Shown: in pieces, positions 45,723 through 59,040 of the stretch | Numbering within the stretch: the first letter of the stretch is position 1 | Layout: each line of letters starts with the position of its first letter | Assembly: GCA_030015575.1 (NCBI GenBank) | Contig: CM057347.1 | Span: 511,565,176 to 511,629,175 of the forward strand | Source: Agapanthus africanus | Taxonomy: Eukaryota; Streptophyta; Magnoliopsida; Asparagales; Amaryllidaceae | DNA: 64,000 nucleotides | Direction of reading: 5' to 3' | Program-made: the position numbers and the translations under genes | Notes under the pieces: model-generated | Database searches by the model: none | What the model was told of the DNA's origin: nothing | What the model saw: the letters and a program-made list of their open reading frames with translations, nothing else

Positions 45723-48700
45723 ATCTCCCACTTGCACTAGGGCCATCTGTTGTAGTAACTCATACTCAACAATCAGCTGTGGTTGAAGTATCTCATACTC
45801 AACCATCCCATAAAAGTCTCTACTGGGAAAAATGCCGTTGTGAGTGGATCCACGCTGTTGTCCTCTGTATCTACTCTCCTGACCTCGATGTTCCTGGAGA
45901 TCAACCATCTCCATGATCAGGTGATACCGCCTAAGAATATGTCTGGATCTCAGATGGGACGGGGATTCCTAGGCATAAGCCACAACTCCATTGTCACACA
46001 ATGGTAGGAACGAAGTTCATCTTATGAACTTATATATATCCAGATTGTCTCTTTGGTAGCATCCTTGGTAACGATGTATCTTTCCTTTAATCGTCTAGTG
46101 TGTCACGGTATCTAGCTTGGAACTCTTTCAACATATCGTCCCTCCACTGAGGGTAAATACAATGTCTGTGATTGACATTCAGTCATCCTTATCACCCTGG
46201 AACCTTTCCAGTGATTCTCCCCTGGATCGATTGATACCATCTCACTACACCTAGTGAGACATCTAATTAGATCTATCTCATAGATCCAAAACCCAGGATT
46301 TAGGAGGTATCTTCTTGATCCTATATGGAGAATCCTTGTAATAAAAGGAGTTTGACCGAGCGTAGCACAGGAAACTCCTTCCCTATCAAGAGTATGTCAT
46401 CAACGTACTATACGAGGATCACCACCATACTCCTTACTACCCTTTTGTATATACTAGGTTCATCTACCATTTTGATGAAGTCAAATTCTTTGACTATCAC
46501 ATCAAAACAGACGTTCCTACTCCGCAATGCCTAATTTATCCCATAAAACAACTTGCACATGTTTCCGCTGCTCCCACTGTCTACGAAGCCCTCTGGCTGT
46601 GTACTTATAGACGCTCTCTTCTAAATCATTATTTAGAAAAGCAGTCATGACACCCAACCGCCAGATATCGTAGTCATGGTATGTAGCAATTGCAAGTAGG
46701 ATCTGGACGGACTTAAGCATAGCTTTGAAAGTCTCAACTTTTCTATGTACACCTAGTAATCTTCTCAAGATATACTTGCTCCTAATGGGGATTTAACCCT
46801 TCAGATAAAGCAACAAAAGTCCATACTTTGTTGGTGTATATGGATTCCATCTCAGATCGCTTAGCATCCAGCCATTCTTACAGAGTCCCCACTCCTGATG
46901 GCCTGCTCGAAACTAGTTGGGTCATCATCTCATGATGCAATCCTCGCTCCCACTGTCATAGAGAAACCGAAGTATCTCTCAGGTGGATGAGGAACCCTAC
47001 CAGATCGGTGGAGAGGCCGAGGTTCGTTGGAAACTATTGAATCCTACGGTTCTACTAAATCATCAGCTGCAGTTTGTATAGCTGGAACTTCTTCCTGTTC
47101 TACCTCACGACCATTAATTTCATCACAAGAAATTCCCTTTTTTTCAAAAAGGTGGCATGCCGAGTAATAAAACACCTTTTGTTCCTCGTTTCAGTAGAAG
47201 ATATTCCCTTGCGAATGCTTGGGATATCCAACAAACTTCCACAGAACTGATCTTATCTCGAGCTTGTTTGGATTGTGCTTTTAGACATAGGCCGGACAAC
47301 CCAAATCTTAACTTCCTTAAGAGATGGGCTCTTCCCATACCATATCACATATGGAGTGGTAGGCACCTGATTTGATTGGAACCCTATTCAATAGGTATGC
47401 AGCTTCTCAAGTGCATAACCCCTAAAAGGAAATAGATAACTCAGTAGTACTCATCATAGAGCACACCATATCACATAGGGTGCGATTGCTCCGCCCCGAT
47501 ATACCGACGTGCTGTGGTGTATACGGAGGAGTAATGCTGAGAGAGAATCTCATTCTCCTTTAGAATAGTCCAGGAATTCCATGCTCAAGTATTCTCCTCC
47601 CTGATCACATCAAAGGACATAATACTTATACCTGTTTCGGTTCTCTACTTCTGAAGTACTAAGAACCAGTCCTGGCATGTGTAGACAGGGGACCTTACAT
47701 ACATCATCATGTATCAATCCCAAGAGTTCACTAACTCTTTCTCTGTTTCTAATAAACAGAGCTATGATCATCTTATCTTTGTGACATGACCGGCAAGTTT
47801 CACAAGATGTAAATTCAAACAAATTTAAATATGCATCTCTATGTAACTTGGCTAGTCGGGTCGCGTTGATATGACCTAGTCTACAATGCCTCAAGAAGGA
47901 TTCGTTCATTTCTGAACTCTTCCTCTTGTGTGCGTTTTGTACATTAAGAACTGTGGTTTGATTTAGAACGTCTATACTTTTAGATAACGTGCCTGAACCG
48001 ATCAACTCTTGATATAGGAAATGTTCAAAACATTATCCAACAATACAAAATTATATCCTTCTTTACTAATAAAGAGACTGATATGATGTTGTACATCAGG
48101 TTCGGTATCTAATAACATTCGTTCAGAATTAATGTATTCTGGTAATACAGGGTGATAACTGCCAACGGACTTGGCTTGCAACAATTGCACCGTTTCCAAC
48201 TCTTGAAACTTATCACCCGTTCTCAGATCTCTACCTATCTGTAGCCCACGTAAAATATTACATATGTGGAATCCTGATCTGGTATCTCATATCCAGGACA
48301 TAAAGGATACTGAGAAACAGTTCTCGGTAATGAACACAACCGAAGAAAATGCATCAGCATGCACTTTCTTCGTTTGGGCGGCACGGGAATTCTGGTAATC
48401 CCCTATTTCCCGCTCAGTCTTATAACAATTACAAGTTGGAGCGGGACCAATGTTCCCTAGTGCAGTATAATAAGCGGGTTCGGTTAATACATCCGTATTA
48501 TTATCTTGATTAAGGCGTGACATGGTCGCTACTTGGAGAGAGAGAGAAGAAAATACTCAGCGTATGCTCTTGCAAGATTAGATTGGTTATTAATGTATCT
48601 AATCAGGATGGCTCCCACTGTTTTAGTCAAATCTTCCTTCAAACCCTAAAAGGTAAGATTAGCCGGGATTAATTACACCCTACAATTTCGCCAATCTTTC

Positions 48701-49200
48701 AGCCAGGCCAGTGCCAGGACTTTGAGGGAGGTTCTCCGTGCTTTCGCACGGACCTAATTAAAATAAACCTCGTTTTCCCAGGGGCGTAACCCCGTTAACA
48801 CCTTTCTAGACACCTACTTGATCGGCTAATCGTAATGTGTAAAATTCTCACAGGAGTAACTCTTACTCGCAGTGGGTATCGGGATCCAACTATCTCATAG
48901 AAGGTATGCAATCTCATTGCAAATTTCAACACTTGAAATTCCCGATAATATTTTACCCCTAGCGTCCTATGACCTTGACGCAGGCCAACAAACCATAGTC
49001 CGCTTATCAAGTTCAACCCGTACATTTCCCGATTGAATTAAACCCACCCGCACGATCCTTGACGTAGGCCAACAAAGTCGCATGACTACCCTAACTCAAT
49101 CGCATCATATACTATTGCAGATAAGCATAAATAGCTACCGAACACTACGCCTTGACGCAGGCCAACAAACACTGCACGAATACTATGAAGTACTTATCTA
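45723..49200 (-). pseudogene. Degraded copia pol of element F
   Basis: Read on the minus strand, a GAG-pre-integrase region is recognisable around 47610-48005 (FLRHCRLGHINATRLAKLH), integrase traces around 47150-47400, a reverse transcriptase block around 46517-46768 (ATYHDYDIWRLGVMTAFLN), and the RNase H tail around 45740-45990 (RNIEVRRVDTEDN in another frame). Protease-like sequence may lie at 48002-48199. The coding region is heavily broken, with many breaks. Fossil. Confidence 0.82.
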
Positions 49201-51189
49201 AAATGGCGGAGGGCTACGACAGGTTTTTAAGAAAACCCTTTACGTAATGAACTTGATATCGTCGTAGAATCGGGTGATTTTAAATGGAGAGTTTTTGAGG
49301 ACTTTTCTAGTTTTGCTAAAGAGGTCATTCCTGGTGAAAGGATCGTCGATTCTTTCCTTATCAAATAAGGTGCAGGATATTTCACAAATACCGCTATGCA
49401 AAGCAAAAAACTATAGAAGCAATCAAAAGACAAACCGAGTAGGTTGTAGCATCTGCTAGTTTTCACTAAAGAGGTCACTCCCGGTGAAGGGATCTCGGCT
49501 CTTTCCTTATCGAATAAGGTGCTGGATATTCTACAAGGAATACCGCTATGCAAAGCAAGAACTAGAGCTACCAGTTTTTATAACAAGTTTCTACAACATC
49601 TTTAGGTTTCTTTTATTTCATTAATCACATTAATGAAGTCCTATTTTATTATGCTTCACAAGCATCAGATATGAAATGAAATCAACAATATATATTATAT
49701 ATCTCATTTATATAATATAAACATTCGTCTCTGGCAGTAATATGATCTCATCACAGAACATTGCAGCAGAAGAACATATATGAAATATTGGATATATTAG
49801 GAGGTCCGTGTTTTAATACGAGCCTGTATAAAATACGGATTTCACGGTCGTGATGAATAGACAATCCCACACCCCTAGACCCCTAAGAGAGCGGCAAGCA
49901 ACCCTACCAGTTCTAGAGTTAGGACACCCGGTATCGACTCCTCGAGATGGTCTCCCACTGGACCCTAGATCCCGGTTACTTGTGCTCCCCGCCTTGGGTC
50001 TTTCCTAATGCGGAAAAGTAAATAATATACAATGGTGACATCATCCTCAGCCCGGAAGTGCCCCAATAAAAGAATATTACATACAATGAATTTTACATGA
50101 ATGAAAATGAAAAACTCCCATCTCACATAAAACCCCCGGCTATTCAGAACACGACGATCCAATATAAAATATCACAGCAACACATAATATCACATGTCAT
50201 CAACGTAAGTAAATATGCGTATCCCAGTTGTCGTTGATGTATAGCAACGAAACCGGCGATACATCACATATTACACTTACGGTCGCAGAAAAGAAAGTGT
50301 AAAACTACAACATTTGGAGTCCACAATTACTTTAGACATCTTAAATTCGAAATATCACATACTTCGCATTTCATGCCTAACTATATGAATTCCACATATT
50401 GTATCACATTTCAGATAAATAGACAAAGTTAAAATTTTCGATCGAATAATCAAACACCCAAGATTTCCCAAATAGCTCAACACTTGAGCGGAGTTCAAAA
50501 ATCCCAGAACATATCACAGCCCCAATGAACCAGCCGTAGAAGGGTCAAACCAACGCCTCACATGTGGTATCGCTAAACTACCACAAATTCTAGGGTTCAG
50601 TGGCAGTTTTGACGGTCACATAATCGAGTTAAGGTTACGTTCTTCTAGAGAGTCCACAGATACGCTTGCATGATTTCCCGAAAGTTTTAAACTCATGGAA
50701 AAATCCAACACTTGAAAGTTTTCCGACAGGGGAAAAAATGAGTTATTGATATCCGTTCGAACCTTTTAACACATTATAAATAACCCAGAAAAACTAAACG
50801 AAGTTAAACTTTCCGATCGAATCAACGAATTTTTAAGATCTCCAGAAAACTCAACACTTGAGTAATATTAAAAATTCCCAGAAGCATGTAGTAATACCTA
50901 CGGATGTTACCTAGAAACATCTATCCCTAATACCCAAGTACGGCCGCGGAACCGCCGCGCAAAGCATGGTTTTGCCGCGGTTCCGCGGCGACTTGAGAGA
51001 ATTAGGAGTTCGTATTTCACAGTTATCCATAGAATCACCTGCTTAATTTTCTGAGTATTTTTAATACGGAAAAAATCAACATTTTAAAAAATTTCCAGAG
51101 AGGGGGTCTAAATCGACGTTTCGCGGTTCGATCGGACTTTTAACTTCGTCTACACGACGCCTAAAGCTCTAGTTTGGCTCTGATACCAC
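49201..51189 (-). other. Leader and gag-side region of copia F with internal repeats and hairpin
   Basis: No gag could be read. A segment of about 100 bases at 49310-49410 recurs at 49457-49555. The phrase CTTGACGCAGGCCAACAAA occurs near 48974, 49050 (with one change) and 49150. A 13-base perfect inverted repeat (50943-50955 with 50977-50989) forms a GC-rich hairpin in otherwise AT-rich leader. The primer site complementary to initiator tRNA-Met (TGGTATCAGAGCC on the minus strand) is at 51176-51188, one base from the LTR. Confidence 0.75.
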
Positions 51190-53382
51190 TGTAGGGTTAT
51201 TAGGCACTAGAACAAGGTTCTACAAGGCATCAACCATGCCAAAATCAAAATTTTCAAGTGCCGAACAACCCTAACCAAGATCTTAGACTAGAGATTAGGC
51301 AAAACAATGAGCAAGTAAACAACTTTACTTCTAAGAGTTAGGGATTACAACCTTTGTAGTCCGTTCCTTTACTTTATAAGCTCCGTGTTGTGGTCCCTTC
51401 ACTGCGATCATCAAGTTCCCGGACTCTAGAGAGGCTCCATGAAGAGAAGAATGCAAGCTTGCTTCCGATCTTCAACAACTAAGATGATCTACCTTGAAGA
51501 AACTCAAACCCAAGCTCTTGCTTCACTAATCAAGTATTAGCAAAGTAAACACCCTAATCTAAATGGCAAGAATAGATGAGGATGATGAAGTAGGAATTTA
51601 GCTCTCTTTTGTTTTCAATTTCTCACTCATTATCATCACATGTCAAAAAGCTAGAAAGCTTTTTCAAGAGGAGGAAGAAGAAGAAATCTTTTTGTGATGA
51701 ATAATGAATATATTGTGTGAGGTTAGAATTGCAACTATGGGTTAAGAAAGAAGACTTAACCATTGTAGGAATTAACTATGGTAAAGGGTTTGGGTTGGGT
51801 TAAGAAATATCTACACAAAATATCATAAGTCAAAGTCAAAGCTTCAAGAAGCTTCTTGAAAGCTTCATCCAAGCTTAACCCTAATCCAAACCCTAACCAT
51901 ATTTAAACTCCACAAAACATGTTGCATTTGTAACCCTAACTTATTACAATATTATATATCACATATACAATATTTATTGTAACAAAATAAAATAATACAA
52001 TTAACATATATCACATATATATCAATATATTATCCAAGTGAGAAAAAGAATCTTTAAGTGAGCTTATATTAGTTAATGTAATATATTATATCAAATATAT
52101 AATTATACATTAAATTATCGAATCAACATTTGATCCGATAATCCGGCTATTTCACAAATAACCGACTAATATAATCTATATCAGTTCATCGAATCAACAC
52201 TTGATCCGATGACCCGGCTATATCACATATACCCGGTCGATATCTCATATCGCGAGAATCTAATACGGTATCATATACACGTATTGTTCTCGGTCCCGCA
52301 CATATCACATATGTGCTCTTACTCCGTTTTGCCTGAGCCAGGAAACCTCTGTGTAGGACTCTAAAGAATCGTCAATACGCCGGCAGTAGGTGATGATCAT
52401 ATCAAACACCCACAAGCTGCAAGCGGTCAGCTAAACGTAACAGCCACCCAGGTATTGAGCGATCAGAAGATCAACAAGCAAGCCTGTACATTCTCCTGCG
52501 AATCCAATCAGTAACACTCCCGTACAGTCCGGTCTCTTCGTCTGATATGTTGCATATCTAGTCTAGGGGTGGTAAACGTCAGACCCCAGTAACCGATAAG
52601 TCGTGTCGATATGAGGTCCATAATAGTTCGAGTAACTACTGATAACACTTACCAGTAAATCTCAGCAACCCTGGCCAGGGATTTCCAGTTATGGCCAATC
52701 GAACACAGCGCAATATCAACTCCCTATACCTGGTGAGACGAAACCCCTCCTATCGCTCATTGCCTCCATGTGATTCGGGACTGTACCCTAAAGCCACCGT
52801 TTTGCACGCCCTCTTGGACGTGGTATGATGGAAATCAAAGCACAGTGGGAATCACACAAGACTCTATGACGATTGGGTCTACAGACTAACCTGTACCAGT
52901 GTCACCAGAGAACTGCCATCTGACGTGAGGTATAATACCATCTGGGAGTTCTTGGCGAGTCCGTTCAGTGTACCCAGTCTCTACTGAGCACCCGTATACT
53001 GTCTCTGATGTCAAACACCAATAGATATGGGATCATCCATCGTCCATCTGTATGGGTCGAGAAGCTATACGCTAGTCTATTCTGGTATATCGATGCCCTG
53101 TCTCGATACACCTACGACTAGGAACAGTTATAGGGTGTACTTAGCGACTACGCTGTCCCCACTAGTATGATCTGCATCATAGTCCTGGTAGTCAAGTACA
53201 CACCCTAAGGGCTTTACCAACATGTAATCAAGAGACAATCAGAGTACATGTTAAGATAAAGAGCAACCAGATAGCATACTATCATGTCGAGCAAGAAAGT
53301 CCTCCATATATATGTCCAAGCATCCACTATAATATACATCGTATGTACAGTAATGGCCTCTAGGGCATACATATCACTAACA
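51190..53382 (-). repeat. 5' LTR of copia element F (shared with a truncated tandem copy)
   Basis: 2193 bases with the same ends as 43528-45722. On its left is the primer site, as expected for a 5' LTR; on its right is interior 3' sequence, as expected for a 3' LTR, so it serves both copies. Confidence 0.9.
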
Positions 53383-53617
53383 ATCTCCCACTTGCACTAG
53401 GGCCATCTGTTGTAGTATCTCATACCTAACAATCAGCTGTGGTTGAAGTATCTCATACTCAACCATCCCATAAAAGTCTCTACTGGGAAAAAGGCCTTTG
53501 TGAGTGGATCCGCGCTGTTGTCCTCTGTATCTACTCTCCTGACCTCGATGTCCCTGGAGATCAACCATCTCCATGATCAGGTGATACTGCCTAAGAATAT
53601 GTCTGGATCTCAGATGG
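53383..53617 (-). pseudogene. Second copy of copia RNase H tail
   Basis: Matches 45723-45957 (polypurine tract and RNase H end) with about a dozen changes and stops at CAGATGG (53611-53617), where sequence switches to the integrase of element A. Confidence 0.88.
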
Positions 53618-54371
53618 CCAGTATGAAAGAACGATCTAAACTCTTGAAGATATGTTGAGAGCATGCATGTTAGACTTTAAGGGTTCATGGAAGGATCATT
53701 TGCACTTAGTGGAGTTTTCTTATAATAACAGTTTTCAGGTGACTATATAGATGGCTCCATTCGAAGTATTATATGGTCGAAAATGTCGCTCCCCCATCTG
53801 TTGGGATAACGTTGGAGGAAGAAGATTCTTGGGACCTGATCTTATTGTGCAGACGGTGGAGAAAGTTAACGTGATCCGAAATCATATGAAGGCGGCACAA
53901 GATCGACAGAAAAGTTGGGCTGATACAGGACGAAGAGCTCTGGAGTTCGCAGTTGGTGATCTTGCATTCTTGAAGATATCACCGATCAGAGGAGTAATCC
54001 GATTTGGTAGTTGGGGAAAGCTTAGTCCTCGATTCGTGGGGCTTTTTGGTATTATCGAGCGTGTTGGAGAGACAGCTTATCGATTTGCTTTACTACCATT
54101 CTTGGCGGGTGTTCATGACGTGTTTCATGTATCTCAACTCCACAAGTATGTCAGAGATGGGACGCATATCCTACATCACTCGGAACTGATAGTAAGGGCA
54201 GATTTAACATATGAAGAACGATCAATGACGATTGTGGATCGACGAGAAAAAGTCCTCAAGAACAAAGTTATCCCATTAGTACTTGTCTCATGGGGGAATC
54301 GTTCGTACGGAGAATCTACTTGGGAACGTGAAGACGAGATCCGACAGAAGTTTCCACATCTCTTTTCTTAA
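53611..54371 (+). pseudogene. Integrase C-terminus and chromodomain of element A
   Basis: Ty3 pol sequence parallel to 20266-21024 of B, including the integrase C-terminal part (LKISPIRGVIRFGSWGKLSP), VHDVFHVSQLHKYV and the chromodomain-like end LVSWGNRSYGESTWERED. It finishes 69 bases before A's 3' LTR, after TTTCGATGACGAAATTC. It differs from B at many positions, confirming a separate subfamily. Only the last part of pol remains. Fossil. Confidence 0.88.
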
Positions 54372-55437
54372 ATCCGTGTTTTCTTGCCTTTTATTGTTTC
54401 GGGAATTTCGATGACGAAATTCTTTTGTAATTGGGTATAATGTAACACCCTAGCACTATTATACTATATTTTATTTGGGGTATTTCCAAATCTTGCGAAA
54501 AATTCTTGATTATTATTGTTTTGGGTTGCAGATAGTGCATTTAGCAGCCGTGGTTATTATCCGACCCGACCCGCATGTTTGAAACCCATCATGGTTCAAG
54601 ATTACATAAAATATTTGTACAGAATATCCGTGCAAATTTAGATATTATACACATATAATATATTCCACATATCTTTTAATAATACAAAATAAAAATCAAA
54701 TAACATATTTTAATATCTAGCCTTGCATGTCATCACACCCCATATCATATGGTTGCGTCCATACATCATGTTCATGTCCTAATTGGTAAAACAGACTCGT
54801 TTTGATCGCTACGTATATTTACGTAGATCCGTACTTGGGGGTATACATTTTTATTGACATGATATCGCATTATGGTTTAAACTTTTACGTATATTCTTCA
54901 TATTGAAAAACTAGATTTTTAGAAGAGACCCGGGTAATATTCGGAGTAATCTAGTATTAGCTGTAAAATCCTTTAAAATATATTATAATATTTCTATATA
55001 ACTAGAGTGTTAATATAATATAAATATATTAATTAAACTAATATATATAATCTCAGTCTCTCTCCTCTATCTCTCTCTAAATAATTATATATATATTATA
55101 TAATAATTTATAAAAGTTATTTGTTAAATCCTCACCTCTCTCTCTCTCTTCCTCTCTTTTGCTCATGATCCGTGAGTCCAGAAAAGCCCTAACCCGCTCT
55201 CTCGTCGCCGCCGTTCTCTTCCGACCTCGTCCTCACCATCACCGCCCTCATTATCATCACCACCACCTCCACCTCCTCTCCTCTTCTTTTTCCCGACATC
55301 CCGAACATCGCCTGCTCCTACTTCCCCGACCCAAGAAACCTATCACCCACCGCCGACAACCCTCGTCGCTGGGACCCCTCATCACCGCCCCTCGCCTCCC
55401 AGCAACACCCCAGACCACCACCACTATCAACGCTACA

Positions 55438-58400
55438 TGATTAGTCTAAAATATTGCATATTTGAATGCACATTTTCCCTACTATTATTAAGTACTAAAA
55501 TGCGTTTATTGTAAATATAGAACATATGAGGGTTTATTTGTAAAATTTTTATTATCGTATGTTTCTATATTTTAATTAATATAAGGAGGGAAAACATATG
55601 CATATAATATTTAAATGAAATCTTTGTAATTAAAATATGCATTTTATATCAAATATTTCTAATCAATATTCTTAAGATTTATTATCATATAAAATTGTTA
55701 GAATAATATCTCAAAAATACCAAATACTACTAATACTATGGCTTTAGATATTGTGCAGATATTAGCTCAGGTCTGGAATCCAAGAGATCTGGGGTAAATT
55801 GGGATGTCGGAATCAAATCTGCCAAAAATATAGAAGCAAATCATGAGATCTAACAACGGCAAAAACTCAGAGCATTATTCTCAGAATATAGACATCAAGA
55901 GGATCTCCACATGTCAATAGAAGAGAGCAGAAAAAATCCCAATTCAAGATTCCAGTAGGTTGCTGTTGGGGTTCCTAGCGCCCTGACCATCTATCGTGGT
56001 CGATTGCGGAACAAATTTTTTTGGCGCTTAAAGAACTTGGCGCTAGAAACAACTACCTAGAATCGAATCCAAACATGAAACTAGTAATCTAAACGAGTCT
56101 AACTACTGTGATAGAGTGTTATACCGAATGAACCATATCCTTCAGTCTTCCACCATCTCCCTTAGTTTCTTGAGGTCCTTTGGATCGAGCTTGGCCGCCG
56201 GTCTTCCTCCGTCGAAGATGATCCACTCGAGAGATGTAGCTCATGGCTCTAGCTCCACATAAAAGATCAAGTGAAGCAACTAGGGATTCTAGATGGCTAG
56301 TCTAGAATGCCTAGAATGTAGTGGAGTGTTCTAAGCGTATTTCTTCCTCACCTCCTCTCTTGATTCTCAACACAAGAGATTGTAGAGAGGAGGTTGAAAA
56401 TGAAGGTGGAGGAACTCAAGAAAAGAAAGAGAAGAGTGATGCTAATGGTGAGAGTGTTTTTCTCATCTCAAAAAATAATGAACCAACACTCCTTGAGAGC
56501 AAACCATGAAGCATGGTTTTATCAAACTCATTTTTCCAACTTTTAAAATGCAACCATACTTGAATAGTGAGCACAAATGAATTAATAATTCATTTGTCAA
56601 CACTATTCATGGTTCTCACCATACTCACCTTTTTCCTTTTCCACCCCATTATCCATTTATGATAAATGGATAAATCCAAAATGAGGTGTCCACCTTCTAA
56701 AATGTTACCTATAAAAAATACGGATTACACTCTACTGTATATATATACCTGTATTCGTCTAAAATACGAATACCCAAAGAGATAGAATAACACAAAGAAC
56801 ATAATACTAGAATATACATATCGAAATACATATACGTAAATTATTAAATCAACACTTGATTTAATAATCTGGCTCAAACCCGAGCCGGCTAGTATTATCA
56901 ACTGTCCGATCGAATGTCCGGATACATAGTACAATCAATCGATCGGAACCCTGCACGTATCCAATACGGCTACTACATCGTTTCGCCAGAATCAGAGAAA
57001 CCCTATGTATGGGACTCTAAAGACTCGTCAATATGCTGGCAGTGAGTTTAACCACAAGCACGTCAGCGGCACTAGCTGTACGTAATGGCTACCCAGGTAT
57101 TGAGCGAAAGGAAGGCCGACGAGCAAACTTATCCGAACCCCTACTGAGATGTTTGTGACAATCTCCGTATAGTCCGGTCTGTTCGTCTAAGAGTATCGCA
57201 TATCGAGTCCAGGGGGGTGGATAAAGTCAGATCCCTAATAACGCGTTATTTCGTGTCCGTATGAAGCCTATCACCCACTGAGAAACTACTGATCCAAATC
57301 AGTAATTCTCGTCTATCTTGGCCAAGGATTTCTGGTGATGGCCACCGTGCACCTCGCAACATCAACCCCCAATACCGGGAGAGATGAATCATCAACGATC
57401 CGCTCACTGCTTCCATGTGGCTCGGGACCGTACCCAACTAACCTGTTTGCACGACTCCTTTGAGCCGTGATAGAGTAGTAATTAAAGCACAATAGGAACT
57501 CACATGAGACAAATGACGATCTCAGGTCGACAGACTAACCTGTACACATGTCACCTGGGAACTGCTATCTGACAATAGCTATAATACCAACTAGCATGTT
57601 CCCGGCGAGTCCGTCCAGTGTACTCATAACCCAATGAGCACCTGTACACTATCTTAGGTGACTGAATGACACCGATGGCTTGTGAGACCGGCCACTTCCC
57701 CTCGTCGAGGTCTCGATAAATATACACTAGTCTACTCTGGAGTATCAATGTCCAGTCTCAATACTCCTTTGACTAGGGACATTTAAGGATGTGCTTATAG
57801 ACCATCCTGCTCCCACGTATATGATCGCCATCATAATGCTGGTAGTCAAGCAAGAATCCTATGGGCTCTATCAACATGTAATAGTGATCTGTAATACCAC
57901 ATAATACATGTACATGATGATAAAGGCAAACCAAATAGCATACTATCATTTTGAGTAAGACTGTTCCACCTGTATAGGTTCTCCCTCAATCATCATAATC
58001 GTGTGCCTGCGATTACAATAATTGACTTGAGATCATTATAGCCAACAGTCGCCACAGTTGGGCAGCCAAACATGCCAATATGCGAGGGATCCGCGGCTTA
58101 TTTGTAGCCATAGGATGTGAGATTTTGGGGATTTGATTGTAACAGCATATATTCACATATGACATCTAGGATTTCTAGTTTATGGGACTATATATAGGAC
58201 CGAGAGCTTCATATTAAAGATCATCATCGAAAAGATCAAGAGGACCAAGCGATCCACGCATCTGAGTGATCATCAGCTATTCATCTACTTCCAATAAGAA
58301 AGGAATCTAGAGCAAACTAGGGTTCTTGTATTCTACTTTCTAAGAAGAATTGTAAATGCAATAGTTGATTAATAAAGATAGTGTTTTTATTATTCTTTTT

Positions 58401-59040
58401 GCAATTAATTTCCGCACTTACTTTCTGCATCTTAACTATGTTTTCACTTTTCTTCATCCTTTCTTCTACTTTAAACATGAGCGAGTAATTCCTAGCTTGC
58501 TAGGGTTCGTAGGATAGGGTAGAATAATGGATGATAAAATCTTTTAAATTCTTTTATACATTTTATAGTTTATAAACTTTAGCAAAATAAATGTTAACAT
58601 TTTTATCGGGCGCGCTACCAATTTATTGATAGTCACAACCACGATTTGAGATTGGTTTAACACTTGTTTTGTTAAGGGTTAGACATGAATAGAGATCAAT
58701 GTAAGGACAGGGGTTAGTAGCGGGTAAACCCTAGTTTCTTCCAAAAGAGAACTCTAATCTACATTCATCACTATCGATCTAGTTTTAAACTATTAAAAGA
58801 TAAAATGAGTCATTTTTAATTATTCATCCATTACTACTAAGTCCTATGAACCCTACAAGCCATTCATTTATAAATCTTATATTTGTAACGACAAACAATC
58901 ACCCTTCTTTAATCAACTCGTCTAAAACAAGAAAAGAGTTCATGTTTCTGTGCGGACGACCCGTACTCATCGCGGTTAGCTACTAGTGACACCGTCTTGA
59001 TTGCGGTTACTTTACAAAACACTTTTTAGCAGATCAATCA
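55438..59040 (+). mobile_element. Solo LTR G (unclassified LTR family), itself interrupted
   Basis: Begins TGATTAGTC and ends CAGATCAATCA, giving the inverted ends TGATT/AATCA. The flanking 5-base repeats are CTACA (55433-55437) and CTATA (59041-59045), and the uninterrupted site is visible in A's 5' LTR (GCTACACTTTCTCG). A TATATATAGG motif (about 58187) and an AATAAA (about 58371) suggest plus orientation. No interior was found, so it is a solo LTR of about 1.5 kb once H is removed. Confidence 0.78.
55964..58047 (-). mobile_element. Copia-type solo LTR H inside solo LTR G
   Basis: Inverted ends TGTTGGGG...GCCAACA, flanked by GTTGC (55959-55963) and GTCGC (58048-58052). Parts resemble the LTR of copia F (for example GACTCTAAAGACTCGTCAATA at about 57010 and CCCAGGTATTGAGCG at about 57091), so it belongs to a related family in the same orientation. 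2084 bases, no interior. Confidence 0.82.

Larger units (their letters stand above)
43528..53617 (-). mobile_element. Ty1/copia element F with a second truncated copy in tandem
   Basis: LTRs at 43528-45722 and 51190-53382 (about 2.19 kb each; TGTAGGG...CTAACA on the plus strand) flank a degraded copia interior. The primer site is at 51176-51188 and the polypurine tract AGTGCAAGTGGGAGA at about 45723-45737, so it reads leftward. Beyond the right LTR, 53383-53617 repeats the 3' end of the same interior, showing that a second copy once shared that LTR. F sits in LTR fragment E, with ATAAT to its left; the matching right flank is lost. Many breaks; fossil. The LTR pair is similar, with scattered substitutions. 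Confidence 0.88.
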
